This document shows, in pieces, positions 17,925 to 28,448 of a DNA stretch of 33,328 nucleotides (position 1 is its first letter; each line of letters opens with the position of its first letter). The translations under genes were made by a program, and so were the position numbers. Origin of the DNA: Verticiella alkaliphila (GTDB lineage: Bacteria; Pseudomonadota; Gammaproteobacteria; Burkholderiales; Burkholderiaceae_B). The DNA is taken from the NCBI RefSeq assembly GCF_018904615.1, contig NZ_JADCNH010000045.1:1-33328 (forward strand). The letters are read 5' to 3'. Under the pieces are notes generated by a model. That model saw only the letters and a list, made by a program, of their open reading frames with translations. It had not been told where the DNA came from and did not search any database.

Positions 17925-17926
17925 TG

Positions 17927-18343
17927 TCAGCGATTCTGGTTCCGCATCCAGTCGGCGGTATTGAAGAACGAGCCTAGCAGCCGCTCGGCGAGCGGCTCGG
18001 GCACGTTCACGTCCTGCATCGCCCGGCCCATGCACACCACCCACTCGTCGCGTTCGCGCGTGCCGATCTTGAAGGGCATGTGCCGCATGCGCAGGCGGGG
18101 GTGGCCAAAGCGCGCGACGTAGTAGTCCGGACCGCCCATCCAGCCGCACAGGAACCAGAAGAGATGATCGCGAGCGCGATCCAGGCTGGGCCCGTGCGTG
18201 GCGCGCAGCGCGGCCAGGTCCTCATCCAGTTCCATGCGATCGTAGAAGCGATCGACGAGCTCGCGCACGCGCGCTTCGCCCCCGATCGCATCGAATACAG
18301 AGACAGGCGCGTCCACCGCGCCCGGAACAGCAGATTCACTCAT
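17927..18343 (-). CDS. Group II truncated haemoglobin
   Basis: The 138-residue protein is a 2-over-2 globin of the trHbO class, thought to bind oxygen or to detoxify reactive nitrogen or oxygen species. Visible family residues include Phe-Tyr of the B helix in DRFYDRME, the GWMGGPDYY turn, the proximal His in LRMRHMPFKIG, and the G-helix Trp in RDEWVVCMGRAM. Residues 1-15 are a variable extension. The start is at 18343, 10 bases after the stop of the upstream FtsX-type permease, so the two are probably cotranscribed. That pairing gives no obvious functional link. Confidence 0.92.
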   Translation of the reverse strand: MSESAVPGAVDAPVSVFDAIGGEARVRELVDRFYDRMELDEDLAALRATHGPSLDRARDHLFWFLCGWMGGPDYYVARFGHPRLRMRHMPFKIGTRERDEWVVCMGRAMQDVNVPEPLAERLLGSFFNTADWMRNQNR

Positions 18344-18353
18344 GACAGCAGAC

Positions 18354-20873
18354 TCAGACCTCGCGTAGGGTGACGAGCGGCGGCGTATGGAGCACACCGC
18401 GCAGGCCGGCGTGACCGCCCGCCACGGCGGCGACCACTCCCGCCAGCACACCGCCCAGTATGACCCATGCCGAGGGGATGAAGGCAAAGTCGAACGCGTA
18501 CGTGGCCAGCCCCCAGGCGAGCGCCGTGGCACTGGCCGAGGCCAGGCCCCCGGCCGCCGCGCCGATCATGCCAAGCTCCAGCCACTGCGCGCGGGCGAGT
18601 TGCTGGCGCGTGGCCCCCAGCGCCCGCAGCAGCGCGGCCTCGCGCATGCGCTCGTCACGCGTGGCCGACAGCGCCGCATACAGCACCAGCACCCCCGCCA
18701 GCAGCGTGAAGATGAAAAGCCCCTGCACAGCCACGATCACTTGGTCGAGCACGCGCTGCACCTGATCCAGGATGGCCGTGACGTCGAAGACGGACAGGTT
18801 CGGGAACCGCGCCACCAGGGAAGGCAACGGGTCATGCGTGCCAGGCGCGATGTGGAACGACGTGATCCAGGTCTGGGGCGCGGTGCGCAGCACCTCCGGC
18901 GAGGTGAGGACGAAGAAGTTCACCGCCATCGAGTCCCACTGCGGGGAGCGCAGGCTGGTGAGACGGGCCTCGATGCGCCGCCCTGCCACGTCGTAGGTGA
19001 GCGTGTCGCCCAATGACAAGCCCAGCGTCGTCGCGAGTTCGCCGTCGAGCGACACCTCGCGCTCACCCGGCGTGAACCATTCGCCTGCGGTCAGCTGATT
19101 ATGCGCCGGCAACGCCTCGGCGTAGGAGAGATTCGCCTCGCGCTCGACCATGCGCCGCGCGCGCGTGTCCGCGAAGTTGCGCGCCTCCACGGGCTCGTTG
19201 TTGATCTCGATCAGCCGTGCGCGCACCACGGGGTGCAGCGCCGCATCGATGCCGGCCGTGTGCAGGTAGTCCTGCACGGCCGCACGCTGGTCCGTCTGGA
19301 TGTTGATGAGAAAGCGATTGGGCGCGTCGGGGGGCGCGGCCATGCGCCAGCCCTCGATGAGATCGCTGCGCGTGATGATGAGCAGCAACATGGCCATCAG
19401 GCCGACGGACAGCGCGCAGATCTGCGCGATCGTGGCCGCGCGGCGCCGCACCACGCCGGCCAGGGCGAAGCGGATCGCCACGGTGCGAAAGTGCAGCCGA
19501 CGCCAGGGCGCGAGAAACGCGAGCCCGATCCACGCCACGAGGGCGAACAGTCCGAATGCCGCGAGAAAGCCCAGCGCGGTCAGCACGCCCAGGCGCCATT
19601 CCCCCGCGACCCAACCCATGAGCGCCAGAAACCCCAGCAAGCCCAGCAAATAGCCGGGCCACGCCTTGCGCGCCGGCATGCCGGCGAGATCACTGCGCAG
19701 CACCCGGCCTGGCGGCACGTGACGCAGCTGCGACAGCGAGGGCAAGGCAAAGCCCAGCAGCAGCCCCACGCCCGTGAGCAGCCCCTGTGCGGCGGGCTGC
19801 AGCGACGGTGCGGGCAGTTCGGTCGTGATGAGGGCACCAAGCACCGACAGCAGCGCGGCATGGCCAAGATACCCGACGGCACAACCCACGACGGCGCCGC
19901 CCACGGCCACGAAGAGAAATTCCAGGGCCATGATGCGGCTCACCTGACGCTGCGTGGCACCCAGGCAGCGCATGATGGCCACGCCCGCCAGATGCCGCAG
20001 CATGTAGCGGCGAGCCGCCATCGCCACCGCCACCGTGGCGATCAGCACGGCGAGCATGGCCACGAGCGAGAGGAAGCGTTGCGCGCGATCCAGCGTCTGG
20101 CGCATCTCGGGCCGGCCGGTGGCGAGCGTCTCCAGGCGATACCCCTCGCCCAGGTTCGTGCGCAGCCAGCGGGTAAAGTCTGCCACCGCGGCGGGCTCAC
20201 CGGCAAAAAGGGTGCGGTAGGAGAGCCGGCTGCCGAAGGTGGCAAGCCCGGTCGCGGCGAGCTCGTCTTCTCGCATCATGAGTCGCGGCGCGAGGTTCAC
20301 GAAGCTCATGCCGCGATCCGGCTCGAGCGTGATGATGTTGCTCACGCGGAAGGTGGAGTCGCCCAGCTGGATGGGGTCACCCACGGCCACGTCGAGCAAG
20401 GGCAGCAGGCTGGCTTCCAGCCACACCGTCCCGGGCGCGGGGATATCGGTGGCGGCATAGTCCGTGGCCCCGGCGATGGGCTCGGTGCCTGCTGCAGGCG
20501 CCTGCACGCGAATCGCGCCGCGCAAAGGATAGCCCGCCGACACGGCCTTGACCGAGACGAGCTGCGCGCGCTCGTCGCGCTCGGGCCCGGCGAGCGCCAT
20601 GGACGGAAAGATGATGGTGTCGGCGATGGCCAGCGCCCGCTCGGTCGCGGCGTGGCGCACGGGCCCGCTGATGGGCATGTCGGCGTTGAGCACAACGTCG
20701 CCACCCAGGAGCTGGGCGCCGTCGCGCTCGAGCGCGAGGCGCAGCCGATCGGCCAGAAAGCCGACGCTCGTGACCGAGGCCACTGCCACCACCAGCGCGG
20801 CCAGCATGAGGCGCAGTTCGCCCGCACGCCAGTCCCGCACTGTCATCCGCCAGGCCTGTGCCAGCCCCTTCAT
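18354..20873 (-). CDS. YbbP-type ABC transporter permease (FtsX/MacB fold)
   Basis: The 839-residue inner-membrane protein matches the large YbbP family. It has one N-terminal span, a MacB-like periplasmic domain, a central block of spans (about 250-470), a second periplasmic domain, and a C-terminal FtsX block ending in LVTLREV. The motif of an FtsX coupling segment appears twice (MRCLGATQRQVSRI and LRALGATRQQLARA), as expected for a duplicated permease. The start at 20873 has GGAG eight bases upstream. In E. coli YbbP works with the ATPase YbbA; no partner ATPase gene adjoins it here, so that subunit must be encoded elsewhere. It is upstream of, and probably cotranscribed with, the truncated haemoglobin gene. 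Confidence 0.9.
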   Translation of the reverse strand: MKGLAQAWRMTVRDWRAGELRLMLAALVVAVASVTSVGFLADRLRLALERDGAQLLGGDVVLNADMPISGPVRHAATERALAIADTIIFPSMALAGPERDERAQLVSVKAVSAGYPLRGAIRVQAPAAGTEPIAGATDYAATDIPAPGTVWLEASLLPLLDVAVGDPIQLGDSTFRVSNIITLEPDRGMSFVNLAPRLMMREDELAATGLATFGSRLSYRTLFAGEPAAVADFTRWLRTNLGEGYRLETLATGRPEMRQTLDRAQRFLSLVAMLAVLIATVAVAMAARRYMLRHLAGVAIMRCLGATQRQVSRIMALEFLFVAVGGAVVGCAVGYLGHAALLSVLGALITTELPAPSLQPAAQGLLTGVGLLLGFALPSLSQLRHVPPGRVLRSDLAGMPARKAWPGYLLGLLGFLALMGWVAGEWRLGVLTALGFLAAFGLFALVAWIGLAFLAPWRRLHFRTVAIRFALAGVVRRRAATIAQICALSVGLMAMLLLIITRSDLIEGWRMAAPPDAPNRFLINIQTDQRAAVQDYLHTAGIDAALHPVVRARLIEINNEPVEARNFADTRARRMVEREANLSYAEALPAHNQLTAGEWFTPGEREVSLDGELATTLGLSLGDTLTYDVAGRRIEARLTSLRSPQWDSMAVNFFVLTSPEVLRTAPQTWITSFHIAPGTHDPLPSLVARFPNLSVFDVTAILDQVQRVLDQVIVAVQGLFIFTLLAGVLVLYAALSATRDERMREAALLRALGATRQQLARAQWLELGMIGAAAGGLASASATALAWGLATYAFDFAFIPSAWVILGGVLAGVVAAVAGGHAGLRGVLHTPPLVTLREV

Positions 20874-20964
20874 GGACGCTTCTCCATCAAAACGGGGGCT
20901 GCGCCCCATCGCACTTGGGCAATACGCCGGCGGCAAGGTTCACTGCACGGACGGCTTCAGACGC

Positions 20965-20990
20965 CAACGCCCACCAAAGGGTGGGCGTTG
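20965..20990 (-). terminator. Hairpin downstream of scoB
   Basis: Eleven-base arms CAACGCCCACC and GGTGGGCGTTG flank the loop AAAG, about 30 bases after the scoB stop. There is no long T-tract on either strand, so termination may be weak, but the position fits the end of the scoA-scoB transcript. The remaining bases between the hairpin and the YbbP-type gene hold nothing recognisable. Confidence 0.55.
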
Positions 20991-21019
20991 CGACAGACAT
21001 CCGCGTGAGATACCGACCG

Positions 21020-21679
21020 TCAGGCGGCCGCGAGGCGGGACACGTCCAGATCGGCGCCCGTCTTTTCCTGCACGTCTTCGAGCGACACGCCAGGGGCGAG
21101 CTCGATCAGCGCAAAGCCCGCATCCGTCACCTCGAGCACGGCGAGATCGGTGATGATAAGGTTCACCACCCCCACGCCCGTCAGCGGCAGGTTGCACTCC
21201 TTGAGCAGCTTGAGATCGGTCGTGCCGTCCTTCTTCGTGGCCACATGCTCCATGAGCACGACCACGCGGCCTACGCCGGCAACCAGGTCCATCGCGCCGC
21301 CCATGCCCTTGACCATCTTGCCCGGGATCATCCAGTTGGCGAGATCGCCCTTCTCGGACACCTGCATGGCGCCGAGGATGGCCAGGTTGATCTTGCCGCC
21401 GCGGATCATCGCGAACGAATCGGCCGAGGAGAAGATCGACGAGCCCGGCAGCGTTGTCACCGTCTGCTTGCCGGCATTGATGAGATCCGCATCGACCTCG
21501 TCATCCGTCGGGAACGGGCCGATACCCAGCAGACCATTCTCGGATTGCAGCCACACTTCCACGCCCTTGGGGACGTGGTTGGCCACGAGGGTGGGCATGC
21601 CGATGCCCAGATTCACATAAAAGCCGTCCTGCAGCTCGCGCGCGGCACGGGCGGCCATTTCGTCACGGGTCCAAGCCAT
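21020..21679 (-). CDS. scoB: 3-oxoacid CoA-transferase, subunit B
   Basis: With subunit A it moves CoA between succinyl-CoA (or a similar donor) and a 3-oxoacid such as acetoacetate. The 219-residue protein has the catalytic glutamate Glu47 in [13 protein letters not shown] and the GIGMPT loop (residues 25-30). The start is 9 bases after the scoA stop, with AAGGAG overlapping the scoA stop codon, so expression is coupled. Substrate range cannot be fixed from sequence; a succinyl-CoA:3-ketoacid enzyme is the usual call for this arrangement. Confidence 0.93.
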   Translation of the reverse strand: MAWTRDEMAARAARELQDGFYVNLGIGMPTLVANHVPKGVEVWLQSENGLLGIGPFPTDDEVDADLINAGKQTVTTLPGSSIFSSADSFAMIRGGKINLAILGAMQVSEKGDLANWMIPGKMVKGMGGAMDLVAGVGRVVVLMEHVATKKDGTTDLKLLKECNLPLTGVGVVNLIITDLAVLEVTDAGFALIELAPGVSLEDVQEKTGADLDVSRLAAA

Positions 21680-21688
21680 GTCTTCTCC

Positions 21689-22387
21689 TTAGGCGGGTCG
21701 CGTGGTGCGCTGCTCGATGCGCTTTTCGGGGGACGCGTTCACCACGATGCGGTGCACGTAGATGCCGGGCAGATGGATCTCGTCCGGATCGAGCGCGCCG
21801 ACGTCGACGAGGTTCTCGACCTCGACGATGGTGACCTTGCCGGCCATGGCAACGTTCGGATTGAAGTTGCGCGCGGTCTTGCGGAACACCAGATTGCCGC
21901 TGCGATCGGCCGTGTGCGCATGCACCAGCGAGACGTCCGGCACCAGGCTGCGCTCCATCACGTACTGCTGCCCGTCGAACTCGCGGATTTCCTTGCCGTC
22001 GGCGACGATGGTGCCCACGCCGGTGCGCGTGAAGAAGGCCGGGATGCCGGCGCCGCCCGCCCGCAGCTTCTCGGCCAGCGTGCCCTGTGGCGTGAATTCG
22101 AGCTCGAGCTCGCCCGCGAGGTACTGGCGCGCGAACTCCTTGTTCTCGCCCACGTAGGAAGCGATCATCTTGCGGATCTGGCGGGTCTGCAGCAACTGGC
22201 CCAGGCCGAAGTCATCCACGCCGGCGTTGTTGCTGATGCAGGTGAGCTCACGCGCGCCCGAATCGCGCAGCGCGGCGATGAGGGCTTCCGGAATGCCGCA
22301 CAGCCCGAAGCCGCCCACGGCGATGGTCTGCCCATTGGCGACGACACCCTCCAGGGCCTCGCGCGCACTGCCAAACACTTTGTTCAT
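21689..22387 (-). CDS. scoA: 3-oxoacid CoA-transferase, subunit A
   Basis: The 232-residue alpha subunit has the CoA-binding GGFGLCGIPEALI segment (residues about 25-37), SNNAGVDDFGL, and the TRTGVGT and AGKVTIVEVENLV regions of this family. The ATG at 22387 is preceded by GGAGGG about ten bases upstream. A TACAAT -10-like hexamer (minus strand, 22455-22450) would give a leader of about 55 bases. It is divergent from the electron-transfer flavoprotein dehydrogenase gene; both could serve fatty acid or ketone body oxidation. Confidence 0.93.
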   Translation of the reverse strand: MNKVFGSAREALEGVVANGQTIAVGGFGLCGIPEALIAALRDSGARELTCISNNAGVDDFGLGQLLQTRQIRKMIASYVGENKEFARQYLAGELELEFTPQGTLAEKLRAGGAGIPAFFTRTGVGTIVADGKEIREFDGQQYVMERSLVPDVSLVHAHTADRSGNLVFRKTARNFNPNVAMAGKVTIVEVENLVDVGALDPDEIHLPGIYVHRIVVNASPEKRIEQRTTRPA

Positions 22388-22692
22388 TAAGGTACGCCCT
22401 CCTCGAAAAACCGTGGCAGACCGATCCGGCCCGCCCGATCGACGAAACGATTGTAGACCAGGGGATGGCGCACTGCGGCAATCCGCTGGCGGCACACGGC
22501 GTGCGGAGGTACCCAATCTTCTAAAGCGTCGCCCATGCCCTCAGACAGCCAGCGGGTTAACCCGTACCCGGCCTGCGGACATCCGGAGCCAGCGGGTCAC
22601 GCCTTGCAATACAATGGACGACGAACCGTTTTCTGCATGATCCAGCGCCTGCCAGCCTAGGCAGGCCCTTCCCCGAATTCACAGGAGCCCTC
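22388..22692. promoter_or_regulatory. Divergent promoter region between scoA and the ETF-QO gene
   Basis: The 305-base spacer has two outward-facing TACAAT hexamers, at 22450-22455 (minus strand, towards scoA) and at 22610-22615 (plus strand). Neither has a good -35. It also contains a 12-base palindrome CGGGTTAACCCG (22553-22564) within the first copy of a direct repeat AGCCAGCGGGT (22547-22557 and 22587-22597, exactly 40 bases apart). A leader hairpin GCCTGCC/GGCAGGC (22647-22666) precedes the plus-strand gene. The repeats could be sites for a regulator of beta-oxidation genes, but no known consensus is matched. Confidence 0.4.
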
Positions 22693-24345
22693 ATGTCGCA
22701 AGCCGAACGCGAAGCGATGGAATATGACGTAGTCGTGGTGGGCGGCGGCCCTGGTGGCCTCGCCACCGCGATACGTCTGAAGCAACTCGCAGCCGAGCGT
22801 GGCCAGGACTTCAGCGTCTGCGTGCTCGAAAAGGGCGGCGAGATCGGCGCGCACATCCTCTCCGGCGCCGTGATGGATCCGCGCGCGCTCACCGAACTCA
22901 TCCCGGACTGGAAGGAAAAGGGCGCCCCGCTGGATACGGCCGTGTCCGAGGACAAGTTCCTCTTCCTGTCCAAGACGGGCGCGAAGGCAACGCCGAACTG
23001 GGCCCTGCCGCCGAACTTCCATAACGAAGGCAACTACATCGTCAGCCTGAGCAACGTCACGAAGTGGCTCGGCGAACAGGCCGAAGCCCTGGGCGTGGAA
23101 ATCTTCCCCGGCTTTGCAGCCGCGGAAGTGCTGTACGACGAGAAAGGCGCGGTGCGCGGCGTGGCCACGGGCGACATGGGCGTGGGCCGTGACGGACAGC
23201 CGACGGCGCACTACCAGCCCGGCATGGAATTGCATGCGCGCTACACGATCTTCGCCGAAGGCTCGCGTGGCCAGCTGGGCCGCCAGCTGATCGACAAATT
23301 CAAGCTTGCCGAAGGCCGCGATCCGCAGAGCTACGGCATCGGCATCAAGGAACTCTGGGAAGTCGATCCGTCCCAGCACAAGCCCGGTCTGGTCATCCAC
23401 ACGGCCGGCTGGCCGCTGGATTCGGACACCTACGGCGGCTCCTTCCTCTATCACTACGGCAACAACCTCGTCGCCGTGGGCATGGTGGTGGGTCTGGATT
23501 ACGCCAATCCCTGGCTCTCGCCCTTCGAGGAATTCCAGCGCTACAAGACGCACCCGGCGATCCGCCCCACCTTCGAAGGTGGCAAGCGCATCGGCTACGG
23601 CGCGCGCGCCATCACCGCCGGCGGCCTGCTCTCGCTGCCCAAGCTCGTGTTCCCGGGCGGCGCACTCGTGGGCTGTGAGGCCGGCTTCCTCAATGCCTCG
23701 CGCATCAAGGGCAGCCATGCCGCGATCAAGTCGGGGATGCAGGCCGCCGAAGCCGCGTTCGACGCACTCGCCGCCGATCGCCGTCTGGACGAGCTCACGG
23801 CCTACCCGGCGGCCTTCGAATCCTCGTGGCTGCATGAAGAGCTCAACAAGGCGCGCAACTTCAAGCAGTGGTTCAAGAAGGGGCAGACCGTCGCCGTGCT
23901 GATGACGGGCATCGAGCAGCTGGTGCTGCGCGGCAAGTTCCCGTGGACGCTGCATCGCACCAAGCCCGATCACGCCTGTCTGCAGCCCGCGTCGGAATGC
24001 CCACGCATCGAGTATCCGAAGCCCGATGGCAAGATCTCGTTCGACAAGCTGAGCTCGGTGTTCATCTCGAACACCAACCACGAGGAAGACGAGCCGGTTC
24101 ACCTGACGCTCAAGGACCCGAGCGTGCCGGTGAACATCAACCTCGCCAAGTACGCCGGCCCCGAGCAGCGCTACTGCCCGGCCGGGGTTTACGAGTTCGT
24201 GAAGGATGAAGCGGGCCAGGACAAGCTGCAGATCAACGCCCAGAACTGCGTGCACTGCAAGACCTGCGACATCAAGGACCCCACGCAGAACATCGTCTGG
24301 GTGGCGCCGCAAGGCGGAGAAGGCCCGGTCTACACCGGCATGTAA
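22693..24345 (+). CDS. Electron transfer flavoprotein-ubiquinone oxidoreductase
   Basis: This membrane-associated flavoenzyme passes electrons from reduced electron-transfer flavoprotein (fed by acyl-CoA and other dehydrogenases) to ubiquinone. The 550-residue protein has the N-terminal FAD dinucleotide fold VVVVGGGPGGLATA, the GxEGSRG-like EGSRGQLG segment, and a C-terminal [4Fe-4S] ligand set Cys495, Cys519, Cys522 and Cys525. The start at 22693 has AGGAG upstream. Length is normal for bacterial members. It is monocistronic by layout, with a strong terminator about 90 bases downstream. Confidence 0.96.
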   Translation: MSQAEREAMEYDVVVVGGGPGGLATAIRLKQLAAERGQDFSVCVLEKGGEIGAHILSGAVMDPRALTELIPDWKEKGAPLDTAVSEDKFLFLSKTGAKATPNWALPPNFHNEGNYIVSLSNVTKWLGEQAEALGVEIFPGFAAAEVLYDEKGAVRGVATGDMGVGRDGQPTAHYQPGMELHARYTIFAEGSRGQLGRQLIDKFKLAEGRDPQSYGIGIKELWEVDPSQHKPGLVIHTAGWPLDSDTYGGSFLYHYGNNLVAVGMVVGLDYANPWLSPFEEFQRYKTHPAIRPTFEGGKRIGYGARAITAGGLLSLPKLVFPGGALVGCEAGFLNASRIKGSHAAIKSGMQAAEAAFDALAADRRLDELTAYPAAFESSWLHEELNKARNFKQWFKKGQTVAVLMTGIEQLVLRGKFPWTLHRTKPDHACLQPASECPRIEYPKPDGKISFDKLSSVFISNTNHEEDEPVHLTLKDPSVPVNINLAKYAGPEQRYCPAGVYEFVKDEAGQDKLQINAQNCVHCKTCDIKDPTQNIVWVAPQGGEGPVYTGM

Positions 24346-24436
24346 GTGCCTCGCCGACGCGCTGCGTCGGCAGGCTTGCCGCGGTCGCTCGCGCCGTCTG
24401 CGAGTGCGGGGGTTAACCACGCCCACGGCCACAAAA

Positions 24437-24475
24437 GAAAAGCGCGCTCACACAATGTGTGAGCGCGCTTTTTTT
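24437..24475. terminator. Strong bidirectional rho-independent terminator
   Basis: Arms AGCGCGCTCACACA (24441-24454) and TGTGTGAGCGCGCT (24456-24469) form a perfect 14-bp inverted repeat around a single base. The tight turn would open a pair or two in RNA. A seven-T run follows on the plus strand, and four As before the stem give a T-run on the minus strand. It serves both the ETF-QO gene and convergent recA-recX. Confidence 0.92.
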
Positions 24476-24506
24476 CATCGGCAAGGCGGGTGAAACAGAG
24501 CCACCG

Positions 24507-24951
24507 TCAGTCGTCGTCGAGCTCGTCCGCCCCCTGCACCACGCGGCGGATCACACCGTGCGAGAAACCGCGCGCCGACAGGAACCGAATCTGACGGGCC
24601 CGTGCCTGCATATCCGCAGGCGGCTCACCAAATCGCCGTGCCCAAACGGCCCGGGCGCGCTCGAACTCAGTGGCAGACAGCGCTTCGCGCACGCCCTCCA
24701 CCTGCTCCCCGCTCACCCCGTGCTGGCGCAACTCCTGCAGGACGCGTGACGTGCCACGCCCGGCAGCACGGCGATGCACCAGGCTCTGGGCAAAGCGCTC
24801 GTCCGACAGCAATCCCTGCTTGGCCAGATCCTCGAGGACGCTGGCGATTTCGTCAGCATCCTCGGAATAGCGTCCCAGCTTGCGGGCCAACTCGAGACGG
24901 CTATGCTCGCGGCGGGACAGAAAATCCACCGCGCGCATCTTCAGGCTGCGT

Positions 24952-24962
<11 letters not shown>
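24507..24962 (-). CDS. recX: Regulatory protein RecX
   Basis: RecX binds RecA filaments and limits their activity. The 151-residue protein is built of helical RecX repeats: [15 protein letters not shown] near residues 15-30, [16 protein letters not shown] near 46-61, and the C-terminal [15 protein letters not shown]. Length is normal. The start overlaps the end of recA by 11 bases, so it is translationally coupled and shares the SOS promoter of recA. Confidence 0.94.
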
Positions 24963-26019
<1,057 letters not shown>

Positions 26020-26152
26020 GCGGAAAAGAGGTCCTTGAAGAATCGGGGGATGCGCCCGGCAACGGCACCAGGCGGGACAACGGCATGCCGTACGCCCCGC
26101 AGGGGCGGGCCACCCGGGCAGTGGCAAGCCATGAAAGCGATTATGGCATCGC

Positions 26153-26182
26153 AGTATACTGGACATAGATCCAGTATTGCAA
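26153..26182 (-). promoter_or_regulatory. recA promoter with LexA (SOS) box
   Basis: On the minus strand, TTGCAA (-35, 26182-26177) and TATACT (-10, 26158-26153) are 18 bases apart. A palindrome, ATACTGGA and TCCAGTAT around six bases (26156-26177), fills the gap and fits the CTG-N10-CAG form of the LexA box. This placement would block RNA polymerase when LexA is bound. Confidence 0.85.
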
Positions 26183-26241
26183 GTTCTGCGCACTGCCAGA
26201 ACGTGACGCGCAGCGCCCCGCGCATCGCTACAATGACCGCC

Positions 26242-26931
26242 ATGCGCATCCTCATCGCCGAAGACGACAGCATTCTTGCCGACGGGCTGTCTCGCACCCT
26301 GCGCCAGGGTGGCTATGCCGTCGACGCCGTGCACGATGGCCTCGCGGCCGATGCGGCGCTCGCCGCCCAGCCCTTCGATCTGCTGATCCTCGATCTGGGC
26401 CTGCCCAACCTGAGCGGCCAGGACGTCCTGCGTCGACTGCGGGCGCGCGATTCGCGCCTGCCCGTGCTCATCCTCACCGCCGCCGACAGCATCGAGCAGC
26501 GCGTGCAGGGCCTGGACCTGGGTGCGGACGACTACATGGCCAAGCCTTTCTCGCTCTCCGAACTCGAGGCGCGGGTGCGCGCCCTCACCCGCCGCGGCGC
26601 GGGCGGCGGCGGTGCGGTGTTGCGTCATGGCCGCCTCGCCTTCGACCAGGTCGGCCGCGTCGTGTCCATCGATGGCCAGATGGTCGATCTGTCCGCGCGC
26701 GAGATCAGCCTGCTGGAAGTGCTGCTGGCGCGCAACGGCCGCATGGTGAGCAAGAACCAGCTGGTGGATCACCTCTGTGAGTGGGGCGAGGAAGTCAGCA
26801 CGAACGCCATCGAAGTCTACGTGCACCGCCTGCGCAAGAAGCTCGAGCCGGGCGGCGTGCGCATCATGACGGTACGGGGCCTGGGCTATTGCCTCGCGCC
26901 GCAGCCGGGAGCGGGTGACGCCCCCGCATGA
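26242..26931 (+). CDS. OmpR-family response regulator
   Basis: The 229-residue protein has a receiver domain with the acidic pair in AEDD (Asp8, Asp9), phospho-acceptor Asp51, Thr79 and Lys101. A C-terminal winged helix of the OmpR/PhoB type follows (about 135-220, ending VRGLGYCL). It most resembles TctD/QseB-like regulators. I chose the ATG at 26242, which gives the family start MRILIAEDD; an ATG at 26233 adds three residues. Neither has a Shine-Dalgarno sequence. TACAAT at 26229-26234 would place transcription start at about 26241. It is divergent from recA and overlaps the kinase gene by ATGA. Confidence 0.94.
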   Translation: MRILIAEDDSILADGLSRTLRQGGYAVDAVHDGLAADAALAAQPFDLLILDLGLPNLSGQDVLRRLRARDSRLPVLILTAADSIEQRVQGLDLGADDYMAKPFSLSELEARVRALTRRGAGGGGAVLRHGRLAFDQVGRVVSIDGQMVDLSAREISLLEVLLARNGRMVSKNQLVDHLCEWGEEVSTNAIEVYVHRLRKKLEPGGVRIMTVRGLGYCLAPQPGAGDAPA

Positions 26932-28448
26932 AACGCGTCCTGGCCCGCCTGCGCCCGGCTCCCGTGCCGGGCCTGCCGGATCTCGATGCCGATGAGGGGG
27001 TTCCCCGCCGCCGCCAGCGATCGCTCTTTGGCTCCATCCTGCTCTGGATGCTGGTGCCGTTGCTGCTGCTCTGGCCGCTGGCCATCACCCTCACCTTCTT
27101 CGGCGCCCAGGACAGCGCCGATGCCCCCTACGACCGCAGCCTGGCCACGGCGCTGCTGCTGCTCGCCCAACAGGTGCGAGTGGTCGATGGCGAAGCGGTG
27201 GTCACGACCACGGCCGCCACGGATGCCGTGTTGCGCGGCGACGAGACGGACAGCGTCTTCTACCGGGTGCAGGCGGCAGCCGACGCGCCACTCGCGGGCG
27301 ATCGCGACCTTCCCCTGCCCGCCAACATGGATCGGCCACTGCCGGGCGTGATCCAGTATCGCGACGCCGTGGTGCGCGGCTTTGCCGTGCGCGTGGCCTA
27401 CACCTGGGTGGATCTGCGCCCCGCGGGCGTGGGCCCGGTGCTCGTGCAGGTGGCCGAGACGCTCGAGAAGCGCGCCCAGCTCGCCAACCGCATCGTGCGC
27501 GGGGTCGTCTTTCCCCAGCTCGTCATCCTGCCGCTGGCCATGCTGATGGTGTGGTTCGGGCTCACGCGGGGCATCGCCCCGCTCGGCGAGCTGCAAAGCC
27601 GTCTGCGCCAACGGCGCCTGGATGATCTGTCGCCCATCACGACGCGTGAAGTGCCGCAGGAGATCCTGCCGCTCGTGAACGCCATGAACGATCTGCTCAT
27701 TCGACTGGCTGCGAACGTCGAGGCCCAGCGCCGTTTCGTGGCTGATGCCGCGCACCAGTTGAAGACGCCGCTCGCTGGCTTGCGCACCCAGGCCGAACTC
27801 GCCCAGCGCGCACTCACACCGGGCGACGTGCAGGCCTGTCTGCAGCACCTGGTGGATGGCTCGGACCGGGCCACGCGTCTGGTCAACCAGCTTCTCGCCC
27901 TGGCGCGCGCCGAGGGCGGCCCGCCGGCAGAGCAGGCCGAGGGCGCACTCGACCTCGCTGAGCTCGCCCGCACGCAGACGCTGGCGCGCGTCGGTCAAGC
28001 CATTGGCCGCGGCATCGATCTCGGTTTCGAGGACGACGATACCGTGCTGCCGATCCGCGGCAACGGCCTGTTGCTGGACGAACTCATTGCCAACCTCGTG
28101 GACAACGCGCTGCGCTACACACCTGCGGGCGGCACGGTCACCGTGCGCACACGACGCCTGGGAGAGCAGTGCATCCTGGAGATCGACGACTCCGGCCCGG
28201 GCATCGCGCCTGCTGAGCGCGAGCGCGTGTTCGATCGGTTCTATCGGGTGCTGGGCAACAGCGCGGAAGGCAGCGGGCTTGGCTTGGCCATCGTGCGCGA
28301 GATTGCCGAGCGCCATGGTGCCCGCGTCGCGCTGGCGGAGAACCCGGCCCGCGCCGACGCACCCACGCCCGGCATCCGTGTCAGCGTGGCGTTTCCCGCC
28401 GCTCCTCAACCTGTCTCATCATCTCCCACCGAATCGTCCTCTCCATGA
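26928..28448 (+). CDS. TctE/QseC-type sensor histidine kinase
   Basis: The 506-residue inner-membrane kinase has a first span at about 40-60 ([17 protein letters not shown]) and a periplasmic region beginning with the [16 protein letters not shown] segment typical of TctE-like sensor domains. A second span lies at about 195-215. Then come a HAMP-like linker, the dimerisation/phospho-acceptor box with His276 in [10 protein letters not shown], and the ATPase domain with NLVDNALRY (about 389-397), DSGPGI and GSGLGLAIV. Its ATG overlaps the regulator stop and its stop overlaps the amidase start, both as ATGA. The signal is unknown; the amidase partner suggests a link to the cell wall. Confidence 0.94.
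   Translation: MKRVLARLRPAPVPGLPDLDADEGVPRRRQRSLFGSILLWMLVPLLLLWPLAITLTFFGAQDSADAPYDRSLATALLLLAQQVRVVDGEAVVTTTAATDAVLRGDETDSVFYRVQAAADAPLAGDRDLPLPANMDRPLPGVIQYRDAVVRGFAVRVAYTWVDLRPAGVGPVLVQVAETLEKRAQLANRIVRGVVFPQLVILPLAMLMVWFGLTRGIAPLGELQSRLRQRRLDDLSPITTREVPQEILPLVNAMNDLLIRLAANVEAQRRFVADAAHQLKTPLAGLRTQAELAQRALTPGDVQACLQHLVDGSDRATRLVNQLLALARAEGGPPAEQAEGALDLAELARTQTLARVGQAIGRGIDLGFEDDDTVLPIRGNGLLLDELIANLVDNALRYTPAGGTVTVRTRRLGEQCILEIDDSGPGIAPAERERVFDRFYRVLGNSAEGSGLGLAIVREIAERHGARVALAENPARADAPTPGIRVSVAFPAAPQPVSSSPTESSSP

Noticed and set aside
19101-21008. A 635-codon plus-strand frame opposite the YbbP-type permease
   Set aside because: It is antisense to a permease with clear repeated FtsX motifs and shows only Gln/Arg/His-rich shadow sequence.
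22657-24432. A 591-codon minus-strand frame opposite the ETF-QO gene
   Set aside because: It mirrors a fully conserved gene, has no motif or ribosome-binding site, and has the low-complexity composition of an antisense shadow frame.
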